From NCBI GenBank assembly GCA_010671975.1, contig JAAHIA010000172.1, positions 1 to 9,624 of the forward strand: 9,624 nt of DNA. Direction: 5' to 3'. Positions 1-5,778 of the stretch are shown here, piece after piece. Position 1 is the stretch's first letter. Each line of letters starts with the position of its first letter. Origin of the DNA: Leptolyngbya sp. SIO4C1. GTDB lineage: Bacteria; Cyanobacteriota; Cyanobacteriia; Phormidesmidales; Phormidesmidaceae. Below the pieces are notes generated by a model that saw only the letters and a program-made list of their open reading frames with translations, ran no database searches and was not told the DNA's origin. Position numbers and translations under genes: made by a program.

Positions 1-189
1 CGATATTTCTGGAAGCTGGTGGCCGATCCGGACGGCATCATTACTAGCTCCTATGACGTCAGCGGCGGTGGCTATTCTAAGCGGGTCACCTTCATCATCG
101 ACAAAAACGGCGTGATTGATAAGGTCTATGACCACGTCAAGACCGATACTCACGCCGCTGATATTTTGGCAGAGCTAGGGCTCAGCTAG
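1..189 (+). CDS. Peroxiredoxin (AhpC/TSA, Bcp/PrxQ-like), C-terminal fragment
   Basis: Frame 1 is open from the first base to TAG at 187-189 and gives the last 62 residues of a thiol peroxidase; the start and the catalytic cysteine lie before the window. The visible part matches the C-terminal half of the Bcp/PrxQ group: LVADPDG near the start (the loop before helix 3), a short variable stretch, then KRVTFIIDKNGVIDKVYDHV, the strand pair carrying the conserved arginine and the 'FxIDxxG' motif, and a final helix ending AELGLS. Such enzymes reduce hydrogen peroxide and alkyl hydroperoxides using thioredoxin. The stop codon shares the palindrome CTAG with the stop of the small minus-strand gene opposite, so the two genes converge with essentially no gap. 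Family assignment is sound; the subclass (PrxQ or another Bcp-like type) cannot be settled without the N-terminus. Confidence 0.85.
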   Translation, partial: RYFWKLVADPDGIITSSYDVSGGGYSKRVTFIIDKNGVIDKVYDHVKTDTHAADILAELGLS

Positions 190-335
190 GGCAGCTGAGA
201 GATGAGGTTAATGGCTACGGGCGCTGCTATCAAAGCAATTAATCCCTGCAGCAGCGTCATCAGCCACCATCTACCAGAAATATCGTCGAGACGAAACTGG
301 TTGAGCAGCTTTAAAAATTGCAGAAGAAATTTCAT
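186..335 (-). CDS. Small single-span membrane protein, 49 aa, hypothetical
   Basis: A 49-codon frame starts with ATG at 335 and ends with TAG at 186-188. I do not recognise the protein. Residues 1-20 are an amphipathic Leu/Phe/Lys stretch beginning MKFLLQFLKLLNQF, then RLDDISGRWW, then about 20 hydrophobic residues (LMTLLQGLIALIAAPVAINL), which fit one transmembrane helix. It lies 18 bases after the peptidoglycan-binding gene on the same strand and is probably translated from the same message; no good Shine-Dalgarno is visible just upstream, so coupling to the preceding gene is likely if it is expressed. It fills the gap between that gene and the peroxiredoxin almost exactly. The coherent protein-like pattern and the operon position argue for a real gene; its small size and lack of a known family argue for caution. 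Confidence 0.45.
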   Translation of the reverse strand: MKFLLQFLKLLNQFRLDDISGRWWLMTLLQGLIALIAAPVAINLISQLP

Positions 336-353
336 ATTAGCGGGCTTGGCTAT

Positions 354-686
354 CTATAACTGAGCTAGATCTACTTGCAAAATTTTTCGCCAGGTTTGCA
401 GACCCACAATGCCGTCGGGGGTGAGTCCGCTTTGGGCTTGAAAAGCAGCTACGGCCTGAGCTGATTGGGTGCCGTAGATCCCGTCGATAGGGCCGCTATA
501 GCGACCAGTCTGCGCTAAGAACCGCTGGATGTCTGCCGTTGGCTCCCCCGTCGCGCCCAGCGCTAGGGTCGGCACCCCGTCAGTATTTCTGTAGTCCTCT
601 AGGAAATCGCTAGCCGAAGCTGCAGCATAGCCAGAAGTCGGTAGCATGACTGTGATCGCGATCGCAGCAGCGAGATATCGAATCAT
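354..686 (-). CDS. Exported peptidoglycan-binding domain protein, 110 aa
   Basis: The N-terminus (MIRYLAAAIAITVMLPTSGY, then AAASAS) is a Sec signal peptide with cleavage likely around residues 22-26. Residues about 43-102 form one PG_binding_1 domain: ADIQRFLAQTGRYSGPIDGIYG, then AVAAFQAQSGLTPDGIVG and a final TW. The G-x-(Y/I)-G-x-x-T/S and F-Q-x-x-x-G-L-x-x-D-G-x-x-G landmarks of this three-helix fold are all present. No catalytic domain is attached, so it is probably a periplasmic wall-binding adaptor rather than a hydrolase. ATG at 686 is preceded by AGGAG (complement of 693-697) at 6 bases, which fixes the start. It follows the ComFB-like gene by 30 bases and precedes the small membrane gene by 18, so the three look co-transcribed. 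Confidence 0.85.
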   Translation of the reverse strand: MIRYLAAAIAITVMLPTSGYAAASASDFLEDYRNTDGVPTLALGATGEPTADIQRFLAQTGRYSGPIDGIYGTQSAQAVAAFQAQSGLTPDGIVGLQTWRKILQVDLAQL

Positions 687-716
687 AGCGTTCTCCTAAA
701 TTTCTATTGCTCGCGG

Positions 717-1121
717 TTAGTTCATAGCAGCCGCACTCAGCGGCTGCGGTAGCGGGGCTGGCAGCCTGCTTGTGCGTCGCTTCAGGTAGGAGCTGGCAAT
801 GACATCCATCCCTTCTTCAAGCGCTTGACGAATGGCTGGCTTTTGAGCAACCGCTGGCGCATATTGCTTCTTGGCCAATCGCGGATGGTGGGCAACCACA
901 TATATCTTACTGACTCGGTTTAAAACATAGTGAATCAGCTGCTGTCGCAGAGAGGGCAGCGCAAAGAGCTGACGGTAGGGATAAGGGGCGCAGGTTGCCA
1001 AAAGACGATTGGCTTCTTCTAATGTCGTACGCTCAGTCAAGTTAATCACGTAAGGCTTTGCAGAGCGCGCCGCTGCCATGACAAAGATTGAATGACTTTG
1101 ATTGGCTGTTTTGGCAAGCAT
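717..1121 (-). CDS. ComFB-like protein, 134 aa
   Basis: The central part, residues about 58-105 (LRQQLIHYVLNRVSKIYVV, a basic stretch, then a helix ending LEEGMDVI), resembles the ComFB family (late competence protein), whose cyanobacterial members carry a 'D(I/V)xAYALNRLPPLYAT' core. The alignment 'hhxYhLNRhxxhYhh' is clear, but the Pro-Pro of the core is replaced by Ser-Lys. Cyanobacterial ComFB proteins have been reported to bind cyclic dinucleotides and to affect competence and cell size; whether this divergent copy does so is inference. The N-terminal 25 residues and the Pro/Leu/Ala-rich tail (120-134) look unstructured. The protein is soluble, with no signal or membrane segment. The first ATG has only a weak GGA upstream; an ATG at residue 15 (1079) is possible but has no better ribosome site. 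It heads a probable three-gene minus-strand operon with a wall-binding protein. Confidence 0.6.
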   Translation of the reverse strand: MLAKTANQSHSIFVMAAARSAKPYVINLTERTTLEEANRLLATCAPYPYRQLFALPSLRQQLIHYVLNRVSKIYVVAHHPRLAKKQYAPAVAQKPAIRQALEEGMDVIASSYLKRRTSRLPAPLPQPLSAAAMN

Positions 1122-1150
1122 GGCTTTTATTCCATACGATAGAACAGATA

Positions 1151-1243
1151 GAGACCCCTTCCTGAAGTCGGTTTAGCTAAAGCACAGGCTTTCACCCGGA
1201 CGCTTGCCTAAGCCGACGCTGAGGTCTCCGTTGCTATTCAACG
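1151..1243. ncRNA. Predicted branched RNA fold in the divergent intergenic region (element 1)
   Basis: Nested complementary arms can be read directly. GAGACC (1151-1156) pairs with GGTCTC (1223-1228). Inside this, GTCGGTTTA (1167-1175) pairs with TAAGCCGAC (1209-1217), nine pairs with one G-U. Within that, AAAGC (1179-1183) pairs with GCTTT (1188-1192) over a four-base ACAG loop. A further hairpin follows at once: CGTTG (1229-1233)/CAACG (1239-1243). The region is non-coding and divergent, so it could be a leader of the response-regulator operon (+), a leader of the ComFB-like operon (-), or an independent small RNA. I cannot match it to a known riboswitch class. No folding energy or covariation was computed. 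Confidence 0.35.
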
Positions 1244-1281
1244 TAGGGACTAAGTGTAAAAAACTCGATAAGGCTTTCGCC

Positions 1282-1334
1282 GCGCGTTCAAATGCGTAAG
1301 TCGCAAACCCTGAGCAGCTCTAGGGTTGACGCGC
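1282..1334. ncRNA. Predicted three-way RNA junction upstream of the response regulator (element 2)
   Basis: GCGCGT (1282-1287) pairs with ACGCGC (1329-1334) and encloses two hairpins. One is TGCG (1293-1296)/CGCA (1302-1305). The other is AACCCT (1306-1311)/AGGGTT (1322-1327), continued by GAG (1312-1314)/CTC (1318-1320) with a one-base bulge. This makes a compact three-way junction ending about 80 bases before the ATG at 1417. The element just 5' of it (1271-1281, AGGCTTTCGCC) repeats 10 of 11 bases of 1186-1196 in element 1. The complementarity is seen in the sequence; the regulatory role is inference. Confidence 0.3.
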
Positions 1335-1416
1335 TCGCTCTATCAGAAGACTGATTTACGAGAGCCTTTGCCAGATGCTTTGATCGAAACTAGCCATACC
1401 GCCTGAGGAGTCATCG

Positions 1417-2097
1417 ATGAGGCTGTTGCTGGTAGAAGACGATGAACGCATTGCCGATGCCCTAGCAGAAGACTTGAGCGATCAAAACTACGCTGTGGAT
1501 GTCGTCTACGATGGTCAATCCGGCTGGGACTATGCCGAAGCAAACACCTACGATCTGATTCTGCTCGATGTGATGCTGCCTGAAGTTGACGGCATTACCC
1601 TGTGTCGTCGCTTGCGCAGCGCTGGCCTGCAGGCGCCAATTTTATTGCTCACGGCTCGGGATACGATTAGCGATCGCGTCGTTGGCCTCGATGCGGGCGC
1701 TGACGACTATCTGACCAAACCCTTCGATCTAGAAGAACTCTCGGCGCGAATTCGAGCGCTGCTGCGACGCGGTCCTGCGACTCGCCTGCCAGTTTTAACC
1801 TGGCAGCAGCTGCAGCTGGACCCCAGCCTTTGCCAGGTGAGCTACGGCCAGCAGTCAATTGACTTGAGCCCCAAAGAATACGGCTTACTAGAATTCTTTT
1901 TGCGCCATCCTCGCCGGGTTTTTAGCCGCGCGCAGCTGTTGGAGCATCTGTGGACGTTTGAAAACCTACCGGATGAAGCCACGGTCAAAGCCCATATTCG
2001 CGGTCTGCGGCAAAAGCTCGCCGCCGCTGGTGCGCCCAAAGACCTGATTGAAACGGTCTATGGCTTAGGCTATCGTCTCAAACAGCAGGAAAGTTAA
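1417..2097 (+). CDS. OmpR/PhoB-family response regulator, 226 aa
   Basis: A DNA-binding response regulator. The receiver domain (residues 1-118) has the acidic pair D8/D9, phospho-acceptor D51 in LILLDVMLP, switch T79 in LLLTAR, and K101 in DDYLTKPF. The winged-helix effector domain runs from about 128 to 222 (SPKEYGLLEFFLRHP, then DEATVKAHIRGLRQKL as the recognition region and ETVYGLGYRL as the wing), which is the OmpR/PhoB type. Length is typical. ATG at 1417 is preceded by GAGGAG (1405-1410) at 6 bases. Its stop TAA overlaps the kinase ATG by one base (TAATG at 2095-2099), so the two are translationally coupled and form a cognate pair. The set of target genes is unknown; the adjacent WG-repeat lipoprotein and the structured leader are candidates by position only. 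The family is certain, but the orthologue name is not, so no symbol is given. Confidence 0.95.
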   Translation: MRLLLVEDDERIADALAEDLSDQNYAVDVVYDGQSGWDYAEANTYDLILLDVMLPEVDGITLCRRLRSAGLQAPILLLTARDTISDRVVGLDAGADDYLTKPFDLEELSARIRALLRRGPATRLPVLTWQQLQLDPSLCQVSYGQQSIDLSPKEYGLLEFFLRHPRRVFSRAQLLEHLWTFENLPDEATVKAHIRGLRQKLAAAGAPKDLIETVYGLGYRLKQQES

Positions 2098-3431
2098 TGT
2101 TTCAAGGACTTCGCCAGCGGCTATTGCTCTATCAGCTCTGCGTCATGGCAGCGATTTTGGGCCTGTTTGGCCTCGGCGTTTATGCCTTCTTTAGTCGCAG
2201 CCTGTACCGCCAGCTCGATCAGAAGCTGATGACCCTGGCTCAGGCCGCCACCCCTTCTCTGCAGTCAGTCAGAACCGAGGGGGAAGACTATCTCGAAGAT
2301 TTAGACGAGGTCCCCTGGCGCGACATTTTTAACCGCAATCAGCAAAGCCTGGAATGGTTTGATATTAAAGGCAATCGGCTGGCAATTCGAGGCGAGATTG
2401 ATCTGTCTCTGCCGCCTCAGGTGGGGGCGCAAATGACCGCTGCTCATCCCCCCGTGCGAGCGTTCACAGTTTCTGTGTTTGAGCGTTCACCCAACAGCGT
2501 TGGCACGCCCGTATTGCGAGGATTTATCCGGGCTAGCCAAACCACGCAAGAGCTGCAGGCGGCGCAGCGACAGCTGCTGCTGGGGCTGGTTTTAGGCGGC
2601 AGTATGGGCTTGGGGCTCGTCGGCATCGGCGGGCTATGGCTGACTCAGATTTCGCTGCAGCCGGTAGAGCGTAGCTACCAGCAGCTCAAACAGTTTACGG
2701 CCGATGCGTCGCACGAGCTGCGCGGTCCGATCACGGCGATTACCACCTCTGTCGAGGTGATGCAAAAGCATCCCGAGCGCATTCATCCTAAAGATGTAAA
2801 GAAGCTGCAGGCCGTTGCTAGCGCCGCGCATCAGCTTCGGTCTCTAGCCGAGGATTTGCTGCTGCTGGCGCGCATGGATGCGGTGGGGCTGATGCGATCG
2901 CAGCCTTTAGAAATCCCCGTCGCCTTGAACCGCTGTCTGCAAGACGTGATCGATCTCTATGCAGAAACGGCTCGGGCCAAGGGGCTGTCGCTGTGCCTCC
3001 AGGCGCAGGCGACGGTTGCAGTGGCGGGTGACCCGGCCCAGTACGCTCGGCTGTTTTCAAACTTGGTGCAAAATGCGCTGCACTATACCCAGTCTGGCAC
3101 CATCACCGTTAGCCTGTCGCAGGGTCAGCGCTACGCTCGGGTGCGCGTGGCCGATACCGGCATCGGCATTGCCGCAGCTGATTTACCTCATGTCTTTGAT
3201 CGCTTTTGGCAAGCCGACAAAGCCCGCACGCGTCGCGCCGGGGGCAGCGGCCTGGGTTTAGCCATTGCCCGCGCCATTACTCAGCAGTATCGCGGCAAAA
3301 TCTGGGTCACCAGCCAGCCTCAAGCGGGCAGCTGTTTTCACGTGCTGCTGCCGCTGGCCAAAGCCGATGAACAGCCCAAGGCGGCAGCGCAATCGAACGA
3401 TCAGCAAGCGCTACAGGTAAGCAAAAGCTAA
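2097..3431 (+). CDS. Membrane sensor histidine kinase (HisKA/HATPase_c), 444 aa
   Basis: This is the partner kinase of the preceding regulator. Transmembrane helix 1 is at residues about 10-32 (LLYQLCVMAAILGLFGLGVYAF has this character), followed by a periplasmic segment of about 125 residues (35-158) and helix 2 at about 160-183 (rich in Leu/Gly). HisKA follows: phospho-acceptor H206 in FTADASHELRGPITAI. The ATPase has the N box with N322/N326 (SNLVQNALHYT), the G1 box D353-T-G-I-G, the F box VFDRFWQ, and the G2 box GGSGLGLAI (382-390). All catalytic landmarks are intact. There is no obvious HAMP: helix 2 is separated from H206 by only a short linker. The periplasmic part does not match a sensor fold I can name, so the signal is unknown. 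The last 25 residues (Gln/Ala/Lys/Ser-rich) look disordered. Confidence 0.95.
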   Translation: MFQGLRQRLLLYQLCVMAAILGLFGLGVYAFFSRSLYRQLDQKLMTLAQAATPSLQSVRTEGEDYLEDLDEVPWRDIFNRNQQSLEWFDIKGNRLAIRGEIDLSLPPQVGAQMTAAHPPVRAFTVSVFERSPNSVGTPVLRGFIRASQTTQELQAAQRQLLLGLVLGGSMGLGLVGIGGLWLTQISLQPVERSYQQLKQFTADASHELRGPITAITTSVEVMQKHPERIHPKDVKKLQAVASAAHQLRSLAEDLLLLARMDAVGLMRSQPLEIPVALNRCLQDVIDLYAETARAKGLSLCLQAQATVAVAGDPAQYARLFSNLVQNALHYTQSGTITVSLSQGQRYARVRVADTGIGIAAADLPHVFDRFWQADKARTRRAGGSGLGLAIARAITQQYRGKIWVTSQPQAGSCFHVLLPLAKADEQPKAAAQSNDQQALQVSKS

Positions 3432-3437
3432 GAACCA

Positions 3438-3452
3438 GCTCAGGCGCTGAGC
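3438..3452. terminator. Hairpin between convergent genes
   Basis: GCTCAG (3438-3443), loop GCG, CTGAGC (3447-3452) is a perfect 6-bp stem in the 24-base gap between the kinase stop (3431) and the WG-lipoprotein stop (3456). Read on the minus strand it is followed by TGGTTCTT, which is moderately U-rich. On the plus strand there is no U tract. It could serve as a weak terminator for the minus-strand gene or for both. Confidence 0.4.
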
Positions 3453-3455
3453 GGC

Positions 3456-4556
3456 CTAGGGCTGTAGATTAATCTGCCGCAGCGCCAGCAGCTCACCTTT
3501 AGGGTTAACATAGCCCCAACGCTGGCCAATCTGCACCCGCGCCAGCCCCTCTCGAAACGGACCCGCGTTGCTGTAGCGGGCCTCGATCACCGGCTCGCCG
3601 CTGCGATTGATATAGCCGTAAAGCCCGTCTATCTGTACGGCGGCTAGTCCTTCAGAAAAATCAGCTGCGTAGCTATATTGGGGCGAGATCGCTAGCTCGC
3701 CGGTCCTGTCTACAAAGCCCCACTTGCCGCCTGTGAGCACCACGGCCAGCCCTTCTGAAAAGTCGGCTGCAAAGTCGAACTGCGGCTCAATCGCATAGCT
3801 GCCATCCGGCTGAATATAGCCCCAGCGATCGTCTAGGCGCACGCGCGCCAGCGCATCGGCAAAGTTAAACGCACCGTCAAAGCGCGGCGCGATCGCAATC
3901 TCGCCTGCGGGATTCAAATAGCCGTGCTTGCCGTCAATCTGCACCATCGCCAGCGCGTGAGAAAATCGCCAGGCATCTTCATACTGCGCCGGGATTGCCA
4001 GCTCGCCGGCAGCATCGACAAAGCCATAGGTGCTGCCCACCTTGACCGTTGCTAGCCCTTCTGAAAAGCTAGTCGCCAGGTCGTACTGCGGCGCAATCTG
4101 CCACTGCCCAACCGGGTTGATGTAGCCATATTGGCCCGAGCCCGTCTGCGCGGCCGCCAGCCCTTCGGCAAAGGACTTGGCCTGGCGATACTGCACCTCA
4201 ATCGCCCAGTCGCCCGTGCGGTCAAGATAGCCATAGTAGTCGCCTACCCGCGCCAGCGCCAGATTTTCAGAAAAGTCGGCGGCCACGCTAACGTTGGGGT
4301 CTTGCACCCGCACGGCCACATCGCCTGCCGAGTCGATATAGCCCCAGCGCTCACCCAGGCGCACTGCCGCGACGCCATCGGCAAAGTCAGCAGCGCCATC
4401 AAACAGCAGCGGCTCAGTCATGATGTTTACATTCTTTAACTTGGGCGTTACCGACTGTACCACTATTGGTATCGCCTGCGGCGACTGCGCCATGCGATCG
4501 CAGCCTGATAGAATTGCGATCGCGGCCAGTCCCAGCCCTGGTCCAATCTGCGACAT
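3456..4556 (-). CDS. WG-repeat lipoprotein, 366 aa
   Basis: The frame is open upstream to 4754, but the start is set at ATG 4556. GGGAG lies 6 bases before it, it opens a lipoprotein signal (GLGLAAIAILSGC, lipobox LSGC with C19), and the longer version would run over the start of the divergent gene at 4643. The mature chain has a short linker (20-51) and then nine tandem WG repeats (52-361), mostly 34 residues each, of the pattern 'Y-x-x-A-x-x-F-x-E-G-L-A-x-V-x-x-G-x-x-W/Y-G-Y/F-h-(D/N)-x-x-G-E-h-x-h-x-P-Q'. WG (KWG) repeats form beta-rich arrays thought to mediate binding; no enzymatic activity is known. The signal n-region MSQIGPG has no Lys/Arg, which is unusual. It should be anchored to a membrane facing the periplasm, or lie on the surface. 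The partner is unknown. Confidence 0.9.
   Translation of the reverse strand: MSQIGPGLGLAAIAILSGCDRMAQSPQAIPIVVQSVTPKLKNVNIMTEPLLFDGAADFADGVAAVRLGERWGYIDSAGDVAVRVQDPNVSVAADFSENLALARVGDYYGYLDRTGDWAIEVQYRQAKSFAEGLAAAQTGSGQYGYINPVGQWQIAPQYDLATSFSEGLATVKVGSTYGFVDAAGELAIPAQYEDAWRFSHALAMVQIDGKHGYLNPAGEIAIAPRFDGAFNFADALARVRLDDRWGYIQPDGSYAIEPQFDFAADFSEGLAVVLTGGKWGFVDRTGELAISPQYSYAADFSEGLAAVQIDGLYGYINRSGEPVIEARYSNAGPFREGLARVQIGQRWGYVNPKGELLALRQINLQP
3474..4403 (-). repeat. Nine tandem WG repeats within the lipoprotein gene
   Basis: Repeat units of 34, 37, 35, 34, 34, 34, 34, 34 and 34 codons cover residues 52-361. The similarity is visible in the DNA too: a stretch like CTTCTGAAAAGTCGGCTGC recurs with small changes near 3648, 3749, 4054 and 4267. 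Units 7 and 8 are the closest pair (both begin with AADFSEGLA after two variable residues). Unit 2 is the most divergent, with three extra residues at its start and no Trp-Gly (YYGYLD). Confidence 0.9.
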
Positions 4557-4642
4557 CGGTTGCTCCCAAATATTTTCAGCGTAGCGAATGTGTTTAAGGG
4601 CTTCTATAACAATTCCTATCGATCGATTGCTATAGGTTAAGC
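4557..4642. promoter_or_regulatory. Divergent promoter region, 86 bp
   Basis: This is the only space between the WG-lipoprotein start (minus) and the oxidoreductase start (plus), so both promoters must overlap here or lie inside the neighbouring genes. It is AT-richer than the flanks. It contains TATAAC (4605-4610) as a possible -10 for the plus gene and its mirror TTATAG for the minus gene, plus the palindrome ATCGATCGAT around 4618-4627. No convincing -35 is visible for either. The strong GGGAG ribosome site (complement of 4563-4567) decides the lipoprotein start. The plus gene has only TAGG (4633-4636) 6 bases before ATG. Confidence 0.45.
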
Positions 4643-5746
4643 ATGACTCAGCGAATCCTGATTTTAGGCGGCAGCGGTCGCATTGGCCGCAGCGTGGCCG
4701 CTGATTTGTTAGCCCAAACGAACGCGGTGATGACGCTGACCGGACGTCGGGCACAGCCCAGCTTTACGCTGGCCGCGCGGCAGCAGTATCAGTCGCTCCA
4801 CCTCGCCGATCGGCCGGCCGTGACCGCTGCGATCGCCGCGCACGATCTGATCATTCACTGCGCTGGGCCGTTTCGCAATCGCGACCTGGCCGTGCTCGAC
4901 AGCTGCATCGCCCAGCGTCGGCCCTACGTAGATGTGGCCGATAGCCCCGACTACGTGCGTCAGGCGCTCACCTACCGCGCAGCGGCACAGGCCGCCGGCA
5001 TTCCCTGCATTCTCGGCACCGGCGTCTTTCCCGGCATTTCTAACAGCCTGGTGCGGCAGGGCGTAGAGCAGCTAGACCAGGCCGAGGCCGCCCATTTGAG
5101 CTATCTAGTCGCCGGCTCGGGCGGGGCCGGCGTGACGGTGATGCGCACCACCTTTATCGAGCTGCAAACCCCGTTTCAAAGTAAAATCGACGGTCGCTGG
5201 CAGACCATTGCCCCCTATAGCGATCGCGAGGTGCTGACCTTTCCTGCGCCCTATAACACAGGTGCGGGCGTCTACTGGTTCAATACGGTCGAGGCGCTGA
5301 CGCTGCCCCAGTCTTTTCCTCAGCTGCAGACGATTATTACCAAGTTTGGTTCGCTGCCCGACTATTACAATCGCCTCACCCACGCCATGACCAAGCTGCC
5401 CAAGGGCTGGCTGCTCAACCCCACCGTAATTGAAGCGCTCTCGCACATTAGCTACGCCATGACGCAGGTCAGCGATCGCATTAGCGGCACCGGCATCGCC
5501 ATGCGCTTTGCTATCAGCGGTCGCAAAGCTAATGAGCCCAAGACCTATCTCGTCACCGCAACGCATCCCGATACGGCCCAGATTGCCGGCTACGGCACCG
5601 GCAGCGTGGCGCAGCTGCTGCTAGCGGGTGAGCTATCCAAGCCGGGCGTATGGCCGGTTGAGCAAAGCGTTGCGACCGCCCAGTTCGAGCAGGCAATGGC
5701 GCAACGAGGGATAGGGTTCAATCGCGAAATGCTTCGCCTATACTAA
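4643..5746 (+). CDS. Saccharopine-dehydrogenase-like NAD(P)-binding oxidoreductase, 367 aa
   Basis: The N-terminus is a Rossmann fold: RILILGGSGRIGRSVAADLL with the glycine motif G9-G-S-G-x-x-G15, followed by a TGRR end to the second strand (Arg-Arg suggests NADP), and an HDLIIHCAGPF strand-turn (residues about 72-82). Next come CIAQRRPYVDVAD and AGIPCILGTGVFPGISN, both typical of the saccharopine dehydrogenase NADP-binding family. Residues about 140-330 form the second domain, with SYLVAGSGGAGVTV and a long variable beta region; the C-terminus returns to the Rossmann side. The family includes true Lys9/LysDH enzymes and many uncharacterised bacterial and plant-type members. Length and context give no lysine pathway link, so the substrate is unknown. 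It is divergent from the lipoprotein gene, and the HAD gene follows 32 bases later on the same strand, probably in one transcript. Confidence 0.85.
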   Translation: MTQRILILGGSGRIGRSVAADLLAQTNAVMTLTGRRAQPSFTLAARQQYQSLHLADRPAVTAAIAAHDLIIHCAGPFRNRDLAVLDSCIAQRRPYVDVADSPDYVRQALTYRAAAQAAGIPCILGTGVFPGISNSLVRQGVEQLDQAEAAHLSYLVAGSGGAGVTVMRTTFIELQTPFQSKIDGRWQTIAPYSDREVLTFPAPYNTGAGVYWFNTVEALTLPQSFPQLQTIITKFGSLPDYYNRLTHAMTKLPKGWLLNPTVIEALSHISYAMTQVSDRISGTGIAMRFAISGRKANEPKTYLVTATHPDTAQIAGYGTGSVAQLLLAGELSKPGVWPVEQSVATAQFEQAMAQRGIGFNREMLRLY

Positions 5747-5765
5747 CGACGGGGTTTTTGAACAC

Positions 5766-5775
5766 GGGGGAGAGG
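5766..5775 (+). promoter_or_regulatory. Ribosome binding site that selects the TTG start at 5779
   Basis: GGGGGAGAGG is purine-rich with GGAG ending 6 bases before TTG at 5779. The alternative TTG at 5758 lies upstream of this site, so translation from there would place the Shine-Dalgarno inside the coding region and add seven residues not expected in the family. Confidence 0.7.
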
Positions 5776-5778
5776 ACG

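Noticed and set aside
1182..1230. Resemblance to a c-di-GMP (GEMM) riboswitch (GCACAGG ... GGACGC)
   Set aside because: Only short fragments agree; the conserved receptor hairpin and 3' GGUAGCGGGGUUACCG-like part are absent.
1229..1250. Possible glutamine (glnA-type) riboswitch from CGTTG...CAACGTAGGGA
   Set aside because: The conserved GGACGGAAGUAGG core is not present.
1281..1305. T-arm-like GTTCAAAT suggesting a tRNA
   Set aside because: No acceptor stem, anticodon arm or D arm can be drawn around it, and the base after the loop does not fit GTTCRANNC.
2818..3261. Overlapping frames on both strands inside the histidine kinase
   Set aside because: The kinase motifs are continuous through this stretch; the others are Arg/Pro/Ala-rich shadows.
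4131..4439. 102-codon open frame on + opposite the WG-repeat gene
   Set aside because: Antisense to clear tandem protein repeats; no ribosome site.
4557..4754. 66-residue N-terminal extension of the WG-repeat protein
   Set aside because: It would overlap the start of the divergent gene at 4643 and bury the lipoprotein signal; the ATG at 4556 has a strong GGGAG.
5105..5566. 153-codon open frame on - inside the oxidoreductase gene
   Set aside because: Antisense shadow of a well-supported gene in GC-rich DNA; no domain pattern.
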